A stretch of 32,000 nt of DNA. Source: Neocallimastix lanati (nom. inval.) (Eukaryota > Neocallimastigomycota > Neocallimastigomycetes > Neocallimastigales > Neocallimastigaceae). The DNA is taken from positions 838,001 to 870,000 of the forward strand of contig JACVTC010000004.1 in the NCBI GenBank assembly GCA_016946835.1. Direction: 5' to 3'. Shown in pieces: positions 1 to 11,114 of this stretch (the stretch's first letter is position 1; the number at the start of each line of letters is the position of its first letter). The notes beneath the pieces are model-generated. The model was not told where the DNA came from, did no database searches, and saw only the letters and a program-made list of their open reading frames with translations. Position numbers and translations under genes: made by a program.

Positions 1-1614
1 GTCAATTAATGATTCATCATGATATTCAACATCACAATACTTTGAAATAATTTTAATGACTGAGTTAGCAAGACTAATATTAAAATTAAAAGTTTGGGAA
101 AGGCTTATTCCTTTTTTATGAAGATATTTTACGGTATTGAGATTATTTTCTGAAAGAGCAATAACCATTGGAACTTTATAAATTTGATTGTTCTTTGAAA
201 AGTAATAACTATAATTCATGAGATAATTATAAATATCGCCATGACCATTAGCTAGGGCATATACAGCTGCATATAAACAATTACCATATATATATTTTTG
301 TTTTTGTTGTTTTTGATATTGATGTGAAGTTTGAGAATGGAAACTTAATATATGATTAGAAGGAGATTGGTTAAAAGATTGCAATCGGGAATTATTAGAT
401 TTAAGTATTTCTCGAGAATCGACAAATTGTTGAGAATGATGATTGAAGCTACTTAATTTAAATTTCATTTTTAACGTATTAATAGATAGTTTTTTATCAA
501 AACCTTGTTGTTTTTTGTAAGTTACTAATAAGTACTGTACTAATTCAAAATTTCCATTACGAGCAGCGATTGGTAATTCAACAAAGTAATAATATTTACT
601 AATTTTTGCACCAGCTTTTACTAACATTTTTACTATTTCAAAATTATTTATTATACAAGCAAATGATAATGGATTTAACTTTTCACTGATCTTAATATTA
701 ACATCAAATTTAGCATTAATTAATTGTTTTACTAATGCTGCATTATTTGATGTAATGGCTAGTATCAAAGGTTCTTGAGTAATATTTTCAATTACTCTGT
801 TCTTATTTTGAAGTAAATTGATATCACAGAGTTCATTCTTAAGAATATAATTTACAACACATTCATTTTGTGCCATTATTGATTCTCTAAGTAAATCATT
901 TCCATTTAAGGGTATATAGTATTCAAAAGATTTACTACTATACTTTGCAAATAATTCTACTATATCAACACAGCATGATTGAACCGCTTTTTTATAAATT
1001 GGTAATGTGAAAAGATCAAATTTTTTAATTTGATGACAAACCTTATTAGCAATAAGTTTTTTAGAAATCGTTACTTTTCGCTTTCCTAAGGTAATAAGAT
1101 CTATTATAAAATTATTATTATAAATGTAATTATTTATTATAATATCCAATAAGAAAGGATATTTCTTTTCTGTGGCATAATACATAATATTATTTCCTTC
1201 ATTATCTTTAAAATAGATATCAATTCCATTATTTACTAAATATTTTAATTGTTTTCTTTGTAATTTATTACGATTGTATAAATATAGTAATAAGTTTTCA
1301 TTATGCATATTACGGAAGTTAATATTTGCATGATTCTTTATTAATACGTCTGAAACAGAAAATTTATTGTTAATGACTGCTACAAATAGAGGTATTTTTT
1401 CATCTGGAAGTTCATAATTAATATTTTTATATAATGAACAGATAAAATTAATTATTTCGATACTAATATCATTTTCAATAGCATAAACCAAGATATCAAA
1501 TGTATTTTTTGTTCCAAATTCTTCAGCAATAATATTATTATTTAAACAATAATATTTGAAATCAGTTAAGCTTCCTTCTAATAATAAATTTTTAATTGTT
1601 TTTACACTATCCAT
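1..1614 (-). CDS. Ankyrin-repeat protein, N-terminal 538 residues (C-terminus off window)
   Basis: An open frame without any stop runs from the ATG at 1614-1612 to the window edge (exactly 538 codons), so the protein is partial only because of the window. It begins M-D-S-V-K-T-I-K-N-L-L. Ankyrin-type helix pairs are visible at about residues 73-101 (I-P-L-F-V-A-V ... L-I-K-N-H-A-N-I), 280-305 (E-P-L-I-L-A-I-T ... L-I-N-A-K-F-D-V-N), 313-338 (N-P-L-S-F-A-C ... L-V-K-A-G-A-K-I), 345-362 and 479-503 (M-V-I-A-L-S ... L-H-K-K-G-I-S). Between about 363 and 470 the repeats are interrupted by a Ser/Gln/Asn-rich insert. No signal peptide, membrane segment or catalytic domain is seen. Ankyrin stacks bind other proteins; the partner is unknown. 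This family is typically much expanded in anaerobic fungi, which fits the broken relative near 17.5-18.3 kb. No intron is apparent in the part seen. The ATG follows AT-rich DNA, as expected for a 5' flank. Confidence 0.88.
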   Translation of the reverse strand, partial: MDSVKTIKNLLLEGSLTDFKYYCLNNNIIAEEFGTKNTFDILVYAIENDISIEIINFICSLYKNINYELPDEKIPLFVAVINNKFSVSDVLIKNHANINFRNMHNENLLLYLYNRNKLQRKQLKYLVNNGIDIYFKDNEGNNIMYYATEKKYPFLLDIIINNYIYNNNFIIDLITLGKRKVTISKKLIANKVCHQIKKFDLFTLPIYKKAVQSCCVDIVELFAKYSSKSFEYYIPLNGNDLLRESIMAQNECVVNYILKNELCDINLLQNKNRVIENITQEPLILAITSNNAALVKQLINAKFDVNIKISEKLNPLSFACIINNFEIVKMLVKAGAKISKYYYFVELPIAARNGNFELVQYLLVTYKKQQGFDKKLSINTLKMKFKLSSFNHHSQQFVDSREILKSNNSRLQSFNQSPSNHILSFHSQTSHQYQKQQKQKYIYGNCLYAAVYALANGHGDIYNYLMNYSYYFSKNNQIYKVPMVIALSENNLNTVKYLHKKGISLSQTFNFNISLANSVIKIISKYCDVEYHDESLID

Positions 1615-4600
1615 TTTATTATTATTTTTTATTCAAATTTAAATAACAATATATTTCTTTTTAAACTTTAGTTTTATTATAAAATAGAAAAAGTAAATAA
1701 AATAAGTAATAATTAAAAAAAAAAGTTTATAATAACTACACTTTAAATTAATTATTAATTAAATTTTTAACTAGCTAATTTTATATTATTTTGTATTTGA
1801 AATATTAATTTTGTTTTGATATTAATTGAATAGAAAAAGTAATAAAATAATTAATATTCTTTTTAATATATAATAAATATTATAAAGAATGACTATATAC
1901 AGATTTTATTACTTTTAAATTATATTAAATTATTATAATTTATACATTTTATTTTTATTTTTTATTTATTATTTAATTTCATATAATATATTTCTTCTTT
2001 TTATTAAATATATTATCTGAATTTTAAATTATTTTTTATTCTTTTTTATTTGTTAATCTAAAATTAAAATATTTATTTATTAATTGTTTATAATTCTTAT
2101 TTCCCTTTTTTTTTTATATATATATTTATTTATATATATATATATAATATGTATTACTTTTTTATTTTCTTTTATTATTTTAATTATTAATTTACTATAT
2201 ATTATTATTATCACTATTATTTTACTCTTATTATAAATTTATTATTTTTCTTTTATTAACTTTACAAATTTAAAAACTAAAAAAAATTCTCAAAGGAATT
2301 AATTTTTATTTATATGATTTTTTTCTATTCATATAAACAGACTTTAAAAATTATGTTTAATTAACTTATTTGTGTAACATCAGTTCATTAATTTTAATTA
2401 TGGCTCATAATCATTACCTTCACATAAAAAAAATTTTTTTTGAGCAAATAAATTCTGGAACATCAGAATAAATTGTTTATTGTTTAATTTAAAGATATAT
2501 TAAAAAATAAAGTTTTATATTTACATATAATATATAAGAATATATTATGTATATATTATATATATTATTTAAATTATTTATAGTATATTCATATAGTTTT
2601 TATTTTTTATTAATATATGTTCAAATTTAAATATTAATAAAACAAACCTTTTCATTATAAAATAAAACATAATAAATTTGCACCCACTTTCAAATTGTTG
2701 GTAATATATTTTTTTCTATAGATTATTCTTAGTAATTATAATAATTATGAACTTAGTAATCATAAATGAACTAAGCACAAGATTTTATTTAAATAAAATA
2801 AAATTGTTTATTGTTCTAAACACATATATAACAAAAAATATATAAATATTAAAAAAAAAATTTTTTTAATGAATTTATTTTTAAGTCTTGTGATAATATT
2901 TAATCATATTCCATATAAAAAAATATATTATATAAAAGGCATCATTTACTATTTCAATAAAAAATAATCTTTAGAATTATTATAAATGTCTTGAATTATA
3001 TCAATAACATTTATTAGAAATTAAAGTCTGTATAATTAAATTTCACTTTATAAATTATATATAAATATATAAATATAAATGGGTGTAAAACAATAAAGGC
3101 AAACTTATAATTATAATATTTAAAACAAAAAAAATTCTTTTTTTGCAAATCTTTAGAAAAAAAAAAAAAGATTTGCAAAGAGATTTTATTTTATTTTTTT
3201 TTTTTTTTTTTTTTTTTTTATGGATTATCTATAGATACTAATTTAGATTTTTCTATTATAATAATTACAAGATTCATTTAATTCCAGTTATTAATTAATT
3301 ATTATATAATGAATTAGTATTTAATTTTTTTTAAAAAAAAAAAACACAAAATAAAGTTAAAATATAATATAATGAATTTTTAATATATTTACTACTTATG
3401 TTTAATATATAAATTATTATATTAAATTTAATATTTAATATATGTACATCCTTTTTCATATTAATCTAGATTTTATTTATTTAATGAATGATATATAAGG
3501 GTATTTCAATATACATTAAACTAGAATTCTATATATATATTTGATTAATTTAAGTAAGATCTTTTAATATAATTTATTAATTAAATAAAATTTCAATTTA
3601 ACTACAATTGGAAACTATTCAGACTAATGAATTATAATTAATGTTAATAAATTAATAATATAAATTTACACCACGACAAAGTGCTACTAAATAGTTTATG
3701 AATAATAGTATATTTAATATTTTTTTAATAATATATAAATTAATTATAATGTACACACTTTATTTAATTAGGAGACTATTTAGTAAAAAGAAAAACAAAA
3801 GAACAAATAATTAAATATATAAATAAATATATAACTATTTATTTAATTAGTATATTTTATTCAATGTTAATATTTTTATTATTTTTGTGAGATTTTACAA
3901 ATTAAAAATCATTAAAGCATAATTTAAAAAGTAAAAGATATCTTAATATTAATATGTTCTATTGTTTAAAAACATGCGCCAAATAAATTTATAAGTTAAT
4001 TAACATAAAAAAAAAATAATAAAATTAAATAAAACCAAGAAAAAAAATAATTAATATTTATTAACAATGGATTGTATCATTTTTAAGATATTAATATATT
4101 TAGAAAAAAATTATTGATTTTAATATTAATAAGAAATTTTAAAAAGAAAATTTAAAAAGGAAGTATAAAAAGGAAGTATAAAAAGAAAATATTAACAAAA
4201 AATATGTAAAGAAATAAAAATAAAAAATAAAAAAAAAAAAAAAATAAAAAAAAAAAAAAAAAAAAATACAGAAAATTTTAATAGAAAATATAAACAGACA
4301 AGTTAAATAGAAATTGTGAAATAAAAAATTTAAAATAAAAAATTTAAATAGAAAATAAAAAAATAAAATTCTAGTAAACCATATATATAATATACTATAA
4401 TAAATTAAATTTCTATTTCATATATAATTTAATATAATTGATTATATATGTTTCAATATATAATATATTAGTATTTAATAATATATATTATTAATAAGTA
4501 TATAGCATATTCTTTATATATTCAATATTACTTCAATATTCATGTAATATAAAATTTGGTTTTAATTAAAAAATAATTTAATATTTACGTTACACTAAGG

Positions 4601-5270
4601 CTGTCTTTTTTTGATTATTTTTAATGTATAAAATTAAATTAATATATAAAAAAAATAATAAGAATCTAGTATTACTTAAAATATAAAACATATGAAAATA
4701 ATAATTATATTTATTCTATATGTTATTAATTATTTATAATTTTTTTTTTGCTTTGTTTTTTTTTTTTGTTTTGTTTTGTTTTTGTTTTTTTTTTTTTTTT
4801 TTTTTGTTTTGTTTTAAATTTTTTATATTATAAATTAAAAATTTTTAATTTTTAATTTATTTATTTATTTATTTATGTACTTTTATTATAATTTTTAATC
4901 TTTATTAAATAGAATATTTTATAAAGAGAAAAAAAATTTTTTATAAAGTTTCAAAAATAAAAATCATATAATATATTCATTATTCATTTTTATGTAAGAG
5001 CTTGGTAATCATTATAATCAAGATAATTAACACTAATGGTATTTTATATAGACAATATATAAAAAAATATAAATAAAGTTTAAAAAATTATTTTATCAAT
5101 ATTAATAGGTGAAAAATATTTTTATACATATACAAAAAAAAAAAAAAAAAGCATTTAAATTTTATTAAATGTCTTTATTAGAATTTGACTTTTTGAAGTA
5201 TGTTTGTTCTTTTTTAATATTTTCTTATTTAAAATTTATTAAATATTCTTATTAGAGCTTGGCTTATTAT
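1615..5270. other. AT-rich intergenic spacer, no gene seen
   Basis: Almost pure A/T sequence with frequent stops in all frames. It holds homopolymers (a T run around 3188-3219, A-rich tract 4211-4266, T-rich tract 4741-4805), short (TA)n runs and one clear hairpin (listed separately). An imperfect inverted pair, actaaatagt near 3684 and actatttagt near 3774, encloses about 80 bases. I find no splice-linked coding segment, no RNA gene and no element remnant that I can name. Confidence 0.7.
3142..3179. repeat. Perfect 13-bp hairpin
   Basis: Arms tttgcaaatcttt (3142-3154) and aaagatttgcaaa (3167-3179) are exact reverse complements around a 12-base A-rich loop. It contains G and C in otherwise pure A/T surroundings. 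A T run follows at about 3188-3219, so the unit resembles a stem followed by T's, but nothing shows that it is transcribed. Confidence 0.6.
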
Positions 5271-5272
5271 TT

Positions 5273-5362
5273 TATTCAATTTTAATATTTTATTCTATTT
5301 TAATATTTTATTCTATTTTAATATTTTATTCTATTTTAATATTTTATTCTATTTTGATATTT
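5273..5362. repeat. 18-bp tandem repeat, about 4.5 copies
   Basis: The unit tattctattttaatattt repeats head to tail with only single-base differences (a caatt variant at the left end and a gatatt variant at the right). It is a minisatellite in spacer with no coding potential seen. Confidence 0.75.
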
Positions 5363-7325
5363 TCTTATTTAAAATTTATTTTATTTTTTTACTAAAATAC
5401 TACAATTATATTTGTGTAATTAACACTTATTTTTTTTAGATATATCATAACTAAAACGGCTAGTGTATTTTTATATTATGGTTACACAAAAATTATTATT
5501 TATATTAATATAATACTGTAACAAAATATTAAGTATTTATTTATTTATTTATTAATTACTCTTTATATTTCAATTAAATTTTTTTTAATTTTTATAATAA
5601 AATACAATAAAACGGTTGACGTACCTTAAAAATTATATCATTAAAACTTTGAAACAAGGTGTATTTTTTAAAAAATCTAGATATCAATACTATTATTTAT
5701 TTATTTTTTTATTTATAACTTTAATAAACTTTTATTTTCAAATATGTCATTTTGTTTTATTAGACTTACTAAAATTTAAAAAATTAAAAAATCATCTAAC
5801 CATTCATATGAGTAATTTTTTTTATATATATCTATTAAAAAATTATAAAAATAAAAATAAACAGTAAGTTATTATTGCTTTATAGTTTATTTATGCATAT
5901 ATGTACATAAAACATATATAAATTAATAAATTGAAAATTTTAATCAAAAAGGTTTTCACGTTTACTTTTTATTTTAATATATTTATTACAAAAAAATTAT
6001 TTTGTAATAAAAATATTATTAAAATAACCCTTTTTTTTCTATTAATAAATTGTACCTAATCTATATATTAAATACATTAAATACTTTCATTCTTCATTAA
6101 CAATAATGAAAATAATTTAACAATTTATACTTTTTAATTATTATCTTATTAACCAAAAATTAATAAATTAATAATAATAATAATAATAATATATATATAT
6201 ATATATAAAAAAAAAAAAAAAAAGCTTATATATATATATAAATAAATTAAAAAATAATTTTTAATATTCGGAAATTCATTTAAAAAAAAGAAAATTGATG
6301 TATATTAATAGTAGTAGCTTTTAATTATATTTAAGTTCTTTTTCTCAACTTTAAAAAATAAATTTAATTTTAAACAAATTTGTTTGAATTAGAAAAAATA
6401 AATCTTTGTCAATTAATAACTATACAGCACTTTTAAAGATTTTTCAAATTTATTTTTCTAATTTATTCTCAATATATTATATTCATATTAATAAATTAAT
6501 TTAATAAAATAAATTGGACACAAAATATTTGACCAATCGAAATTAAAAATATCAATATTATTTGTCAGTGTCAAGATTTGTTTATTTCTATTATATTATT
6601 TTAAAAAAAATAAAATAAATATATATATATTCTTTAAAAATAAAATATTTTTGAAATTTTCATTATATATTTTTAAAAAAAAAAAAAATAAAATATTCTT
6701 GAAATTCATAAAAAGTATTTAAAATAAAAATATAAATATTTAAAAATTAAAAATGTTTATATATCTTAAAAATAAAAGAAAAAATATTCTTTAAAAAAAA
6801 AAAATTCTTTATATTGATATAAATATTAAAATTAAAACTTTCATGTATCTTTAAATTAAATATATAAATAAAATATTCTTTAAAAATAATAAAATATTTA
6901 AATAAAAGTTTTAAAAAAGAAAAAAAATTTTTTTAACCTTCTATGTTTATTATTTTTATAATACATGTTAATTAATTTTAGTATTTATAAAATTAATGGT
7001 GTATATATATATAAATTATTAATAAAAATAAATAACACTATTGTTATTATACATTTTAATAGAAAACTTTTGATTTATATTATAAAAGTTATTAATAAAA
7101 ATATAAAAATAAAAATAAAATAATTATAAATATTTAAAATTTTTTATGATGAAGATACATTTTAATATTTTTTTTTAAATTAAATTTTTAAAGAATATTA
7201 AAATTTTAAGCAATTATGAATTTTTTATTTAAGAATAATTTTAATTATTAATAATAGTTTCGATTGACAGAATTCTAATAATCTTTTTCATTTGATCATT
7301 ACTTTACAATTTATTATAAATCATT

Positions 7326-7366
7326 ATTCATATTATTTAAATTTAATTAATTTAAATAATATGAAT
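7326..7366. repeat. 18-bp inverted repeat (hairpin)
   Basis: Arms at 7326-7343 and 7349-7366 are perfect reverse complements (attcatattatttaaatt and its complement) with a 5-base loop, giving a 41-base near-palindrome in spacer. Function unknown. Confidence 0.65.
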
Positions 7367-7721
7367 GAACATTTAAATCATAATTCAATAATATTATTTC
7401 TAGGTCTTCCATTATCAATTAATTTGGATGCCATTGTTTTGTATTTTTAAATAAAAATATTGATTTGAGAATAAATTATATAGACAATTATGAAGTGTTT
7501 AAGAAAATATCTTATTTTTAAATGTTTAAAAAATAAAATATTTATTTAATTATTTGATATTTTTATTAAATTATTAAATTAATTATTATATATTTAATTA
7601 TTTGGTCTGAATAAATTAGTATTACTTTTGTATATTATATATTAGATATAATAGATATTTTTAGTAAAAGTTTTGATAAAATATATAAGTATATAAATAA
7701 TTATATTATTAAACTTATTAA

Positions 7722-7857
7722 TCATAAATTATGTATAAACGGAGAGTGAGATATTAATAATTAATTTAAATAATAAAATTATTTATATACTCATAAATTA
7801 TGTATATACAGAGAGAGATATTAATAATTAATTTAAATAATAAAATTATTTATATAC
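7722..7857. repeat. Tandem duplication of a 67-69 bp unit
   Basis: Two adjacent copies (7722-7790 and 7791-7857) both begin tcataaattatgtata and end attatttatatac. They differ by a two-base indel and a few substitutions around the ggagagtgag / gagagag segment. This is a recent local duplication without coding content. Confidence 0.8.
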
Positions 7858-8722
7858 TTAATATTTCTAATTTATATTATACGTAATTTATAATTATTGT
7901 ATTATTCATATAGTAATATAAATTTGTATATTAACATAATGTTTTTTTATATTAGCCACAATTTTCCATAAATTAAAATAAAATATATAATATTCTATTA
8001 ACTTTATTTTTTAAATTCTTTCACATAAATTTTAATCAATTAGTATTAATTTTTTCTTTTATTTAATTTTATTTAATATAATTATTATATGTAATTTAAT
8101 TAATAAATTTATTTATTTATTTATTTTAACATTTGCATATATTTATAAATTTAAACATTTATATTGTTGAAAATAAATATATATATATATACTGAAATAT
8201 TGTTTAATTTTAAAAGAGATAAATAATCAAATATAATATATATTAATGATTGTTGAAAATATATAATATATTAGAAATTAATTTTTTTTTTTAACTTGGT
8301 GAGTTTTTCATAAAAGAAATTAAATTTATATATCAACAAAATTAAATATTTATGTGTAAATAACAATAAATAACATTGTATTAAATTTTTTATTGATGAA
8401 TTGTCTAAACTTTTTGATGTATTCATTTATTAAAAAATATACATATATATATATATTTTAAACATAAAATTTATTAAACCGTTTTATTTCATACAAAAGG
8501 TATAATTTTTTTAAATTTGTCTATAACCCAATAAAATATCAAAGAATTACTAAAAAAAAATATGTAATTTTTTTTGAAATAAAAAGTATCAAGCTTCGGG
8601 TTATTTTCATATTATTAATTCTAATAATATTATATTTTTTTTTAATAAAGACCATGCAATTTTAAGTTAAAAAAAAATATATTAAATATTTAAAAAGAGA
8701 AAAATAATTTATTATAACTAAG

Positions 8723-8753
<31 letters not shown>

Positions 8754-9534
8754 AAATAGTATAAAATAAAAAACAATGAACTATTTAAAAATTTTATTAT
8801 TTAAATTTTTAAATAATTAAAAATTCAAATAATAAATCATTGATAAAAGTATAATAATTATTAAATTATATAATAATAATTAAAGTTAAATACATTGGAC
8901 CATTAAAATTCAATGGCATTTTTATTATACTTTATTGTGATATGAAAAGGAAAATATTTAATAATTCTATAGAATTATTAAATTAAAATAATTAAAAAAA
9001 TATTAATTTAAATTATATTAAAATAGATTAAATAATTATTCAACTATATTGATTTATTCCAAAAGGAACTTTTTTTTTTTTTATTTTATTCCATGGACAT
9101 TTTTATAATAAATTATTTTATAATTATTTAAATTAATTATAATTAATGTTTCTCATTAATTCTTATATATTTTCATTCACTACAAAAAAAAAAGCTTCTG
9201 TTCCCCAGACGAAAATTTAAGGAGAAGCTGTCTAAAAAATTATAGCATTTATTATATATATATTATTAATATATTATTCATGTTCTTTAAAAACTAATTC
9301 TTGATTATTGAGTTTGTCATTATTTAATGGAACTATTAAATAGAGATTTTTAATAATTTTAATAAAACGTAATTGGAATAAAATTTTATATAATTTTGTT
9401 TATTAGATATAAAAGTGTTTTATTGATAACTACTTAATAAGTATACTCTTAAGTTTATTCATATTTAATTTATTTATTATGTAATTTATTATATTTATGT
9501 TTCATATAAATTAGTTAATTTGTTTATTTTATGT

Positions 9535-9650
9535 TGTATAAATTTATATCAACAATCATTTTAAATATTTTGTGTATAAATTTATATCAACAATCATTTT
9601 AAATATTTTGTGTATAAATTTATATCAACAATCATTTTAAATATTTTGTG
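9535..9650. repeat. 38-bp minisatellite, three copies
   Basis: Units start with tgtataaatttatatcaaca at 9535, 9573 and 9611, an exact 38-base period with essentially no divergence, which indicates recent duplication or active homogenisation. No coding frame is associated. Confidence 0.85.
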
Positions 9651-10080
9651 TAATTTGTATATGTAACAATTGTATTCATGTGTTATACGTTCTATAAAAC
9701 ATTATGAATGTACTATAACCCTAATCCATAAGGAGGTGAGGTTCGTTGCCTATGAACTTTTTTCTGAATTTATTTATATACTCATTTTTGATTTTTACTT
9801 TTTATTTCACACTACTTTTTCATTTATTATTGTGTATTTATTTACTTTATTAATTCTATGTTTTTTTATTTTTTATTAAAATTAAAAGTATTCATGTATT
9901 TTATATAAGAATAAATAATTAAAGATTAAAGTTCGTAATAATTGCGGCTTTAAAAAAAAAATGAATGTACTATCTATTTCTCTCTAACCATAATACAAAA
10001 CATGCTTTTATATTGATATAAATAAACAATATTTACCAATTATTACTATTATTATAATTTTAATAAATAACTTCTTATAG

Positions 10081-10672
10081 TAAAAATAAAAGCATAGACT
10101 TGCATATAATGGGTACCCATCTCCCATATGGCCATACAGTTATTAATTAACTGTATGGTGGTTATTGGCATAGGGAGAGTTGCATTTCCCCCAAATTGCA
10201 TTTCGCCATGTGGCGTAGTATTAAAATGTTGCATTTCGATAAGTGGAGTATTGATGTAAATAAATGAATAAATAAATAAATATTAATTCAAAATAATTTT
10301 TTTTTTAAAATTGTTTTTATGCGATATTAATAATATTTAATTTTATTTATTGATTTATTTATTTATTTAATTGTTTTCAATTTGGCGAAATGCAACCTGG
10401 CGAAATGCATAATGCACCACACCCATTGGCATACTGTAACAGCTTCGCCGCTCTCAATCGTCGTTACACACTGCCCGAAGATGTATTCCTAACATTCCTA
10501 CATATATCTCCATTGACCACGAACATCAGAACGGAATCATTAACTCCTCCCTAGTGGGTGTAATCATTGGAGATTGGAAATTTTACAATCATCTAGGTCT
10601 ATGCTTCAATTCAAAGCCTAGTATCAGAGTTGGGTGAAATAATCATTTGAGGGAAAGCCTTATGAATATCAC
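10081..10672. other. Unassigned GC-richer island with palindromes and an inverted 11-bp motif
   Basis: Two GC-richer blocks (about 10090-10255 and 10382-10672) flank AT spacer. The left block holds gggtaccc, then arms ccatacagtta (10132-10142) and taactgtatgg (10148-10158), a perfect 11-bp stem. The motif gcatttcgcca occurs at 10198-10208 and in inverted orientation at 10383-10393 and 10398-10408, with variants gcatttccccc and gcatttcgata. The right block has open plus-strand stretches with protein-like composition in two frames, one from about 10443 to 10637 and one overlapping it that includes A-L-N-R-R-Y-T-L-P-E-D-V. I recognise neither. The arrangement suggests the remains of a mobile element with terminal inverted motifs, or captured foreign sequence. 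No tRNA or 5S pattern was found. Confidence 0.45.
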
Positions 10673-11114
10673 ATGTATAGTAAAATAAAAAGAAAAAATT
10701 CGTTGCAGTAGAAATAAAAATATTTATTTATTAAAATTATTGAAATTTAATAATAAAGTCTGGCTTATTTATTAGTTTACTTTTAAATATATACATATAT
10801 ACATATATATATGCTATATGATTTTTAGTTTTTTAAATTAGCTTACTCCATATTTATTTAAAAAATTAAATAAAACAATTATTGTATAATTAAAAATTCA
10901 AAATTGAAAATATATAATTAATTTTTTTCTTTTTTTTTTTTTTTTTTTTTTTTTTTTGTTTTCTCTTTTACTTTCAATATCTTAAATTACAACATATAAT
11001 AATATTTCTTTTTTATTATTATTAGTTTAAAAATCTTTCAAATAAATTAATAAAAATTTTTATAAATATGTATATATATATTTTTGTTTTAACTTGTTTG
11101 GTTTTCGTTATTAA

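Larger units (their letters stand above)
5363..9534. other. AT-rich intergenic spacer, no gene seen
   Basis: A 4-kb stretch of A/T spacer with short microsatellites ((AAT)n and (TA)n near 6165-6240), T runs (for example 8720-8746) and the repeats listed separately. Short open frames here are low complexity (K/N/I/Y/F-rich), start at TTG or ATT-like contexts and have no recognisable domain. A small GC-richer patch at 9193-9229 forms a 7-bp stem and is noted as a finding. Confidence 0.65.

Noticed and set aside
5616-5867. 83-residue frame K/F/Y/I-rich
   Set aside because: Begins at TTG, no domain, composition equals spacer, no splice-linked neighbour.
9714-9724. Telomere-like aaccctaatcc
   Set aside because: A single occurrence with no tandem array; not near a contig end.
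9670-9879. 69-residue frame starting near gttatacgttc
   Set aside because: Starts at a non-ATG codon; the first part is slightly GC-richer but unrecognised and the second is pure F/I/L/Y from A/T DNA.
10052-10234. 60-residue minus-strand frame over the left half of the GC-rich island
   Set aside because: It reads through the palindrome and the repeated motif, and no family or neighbouring exon supports it; kept only as part of the island.
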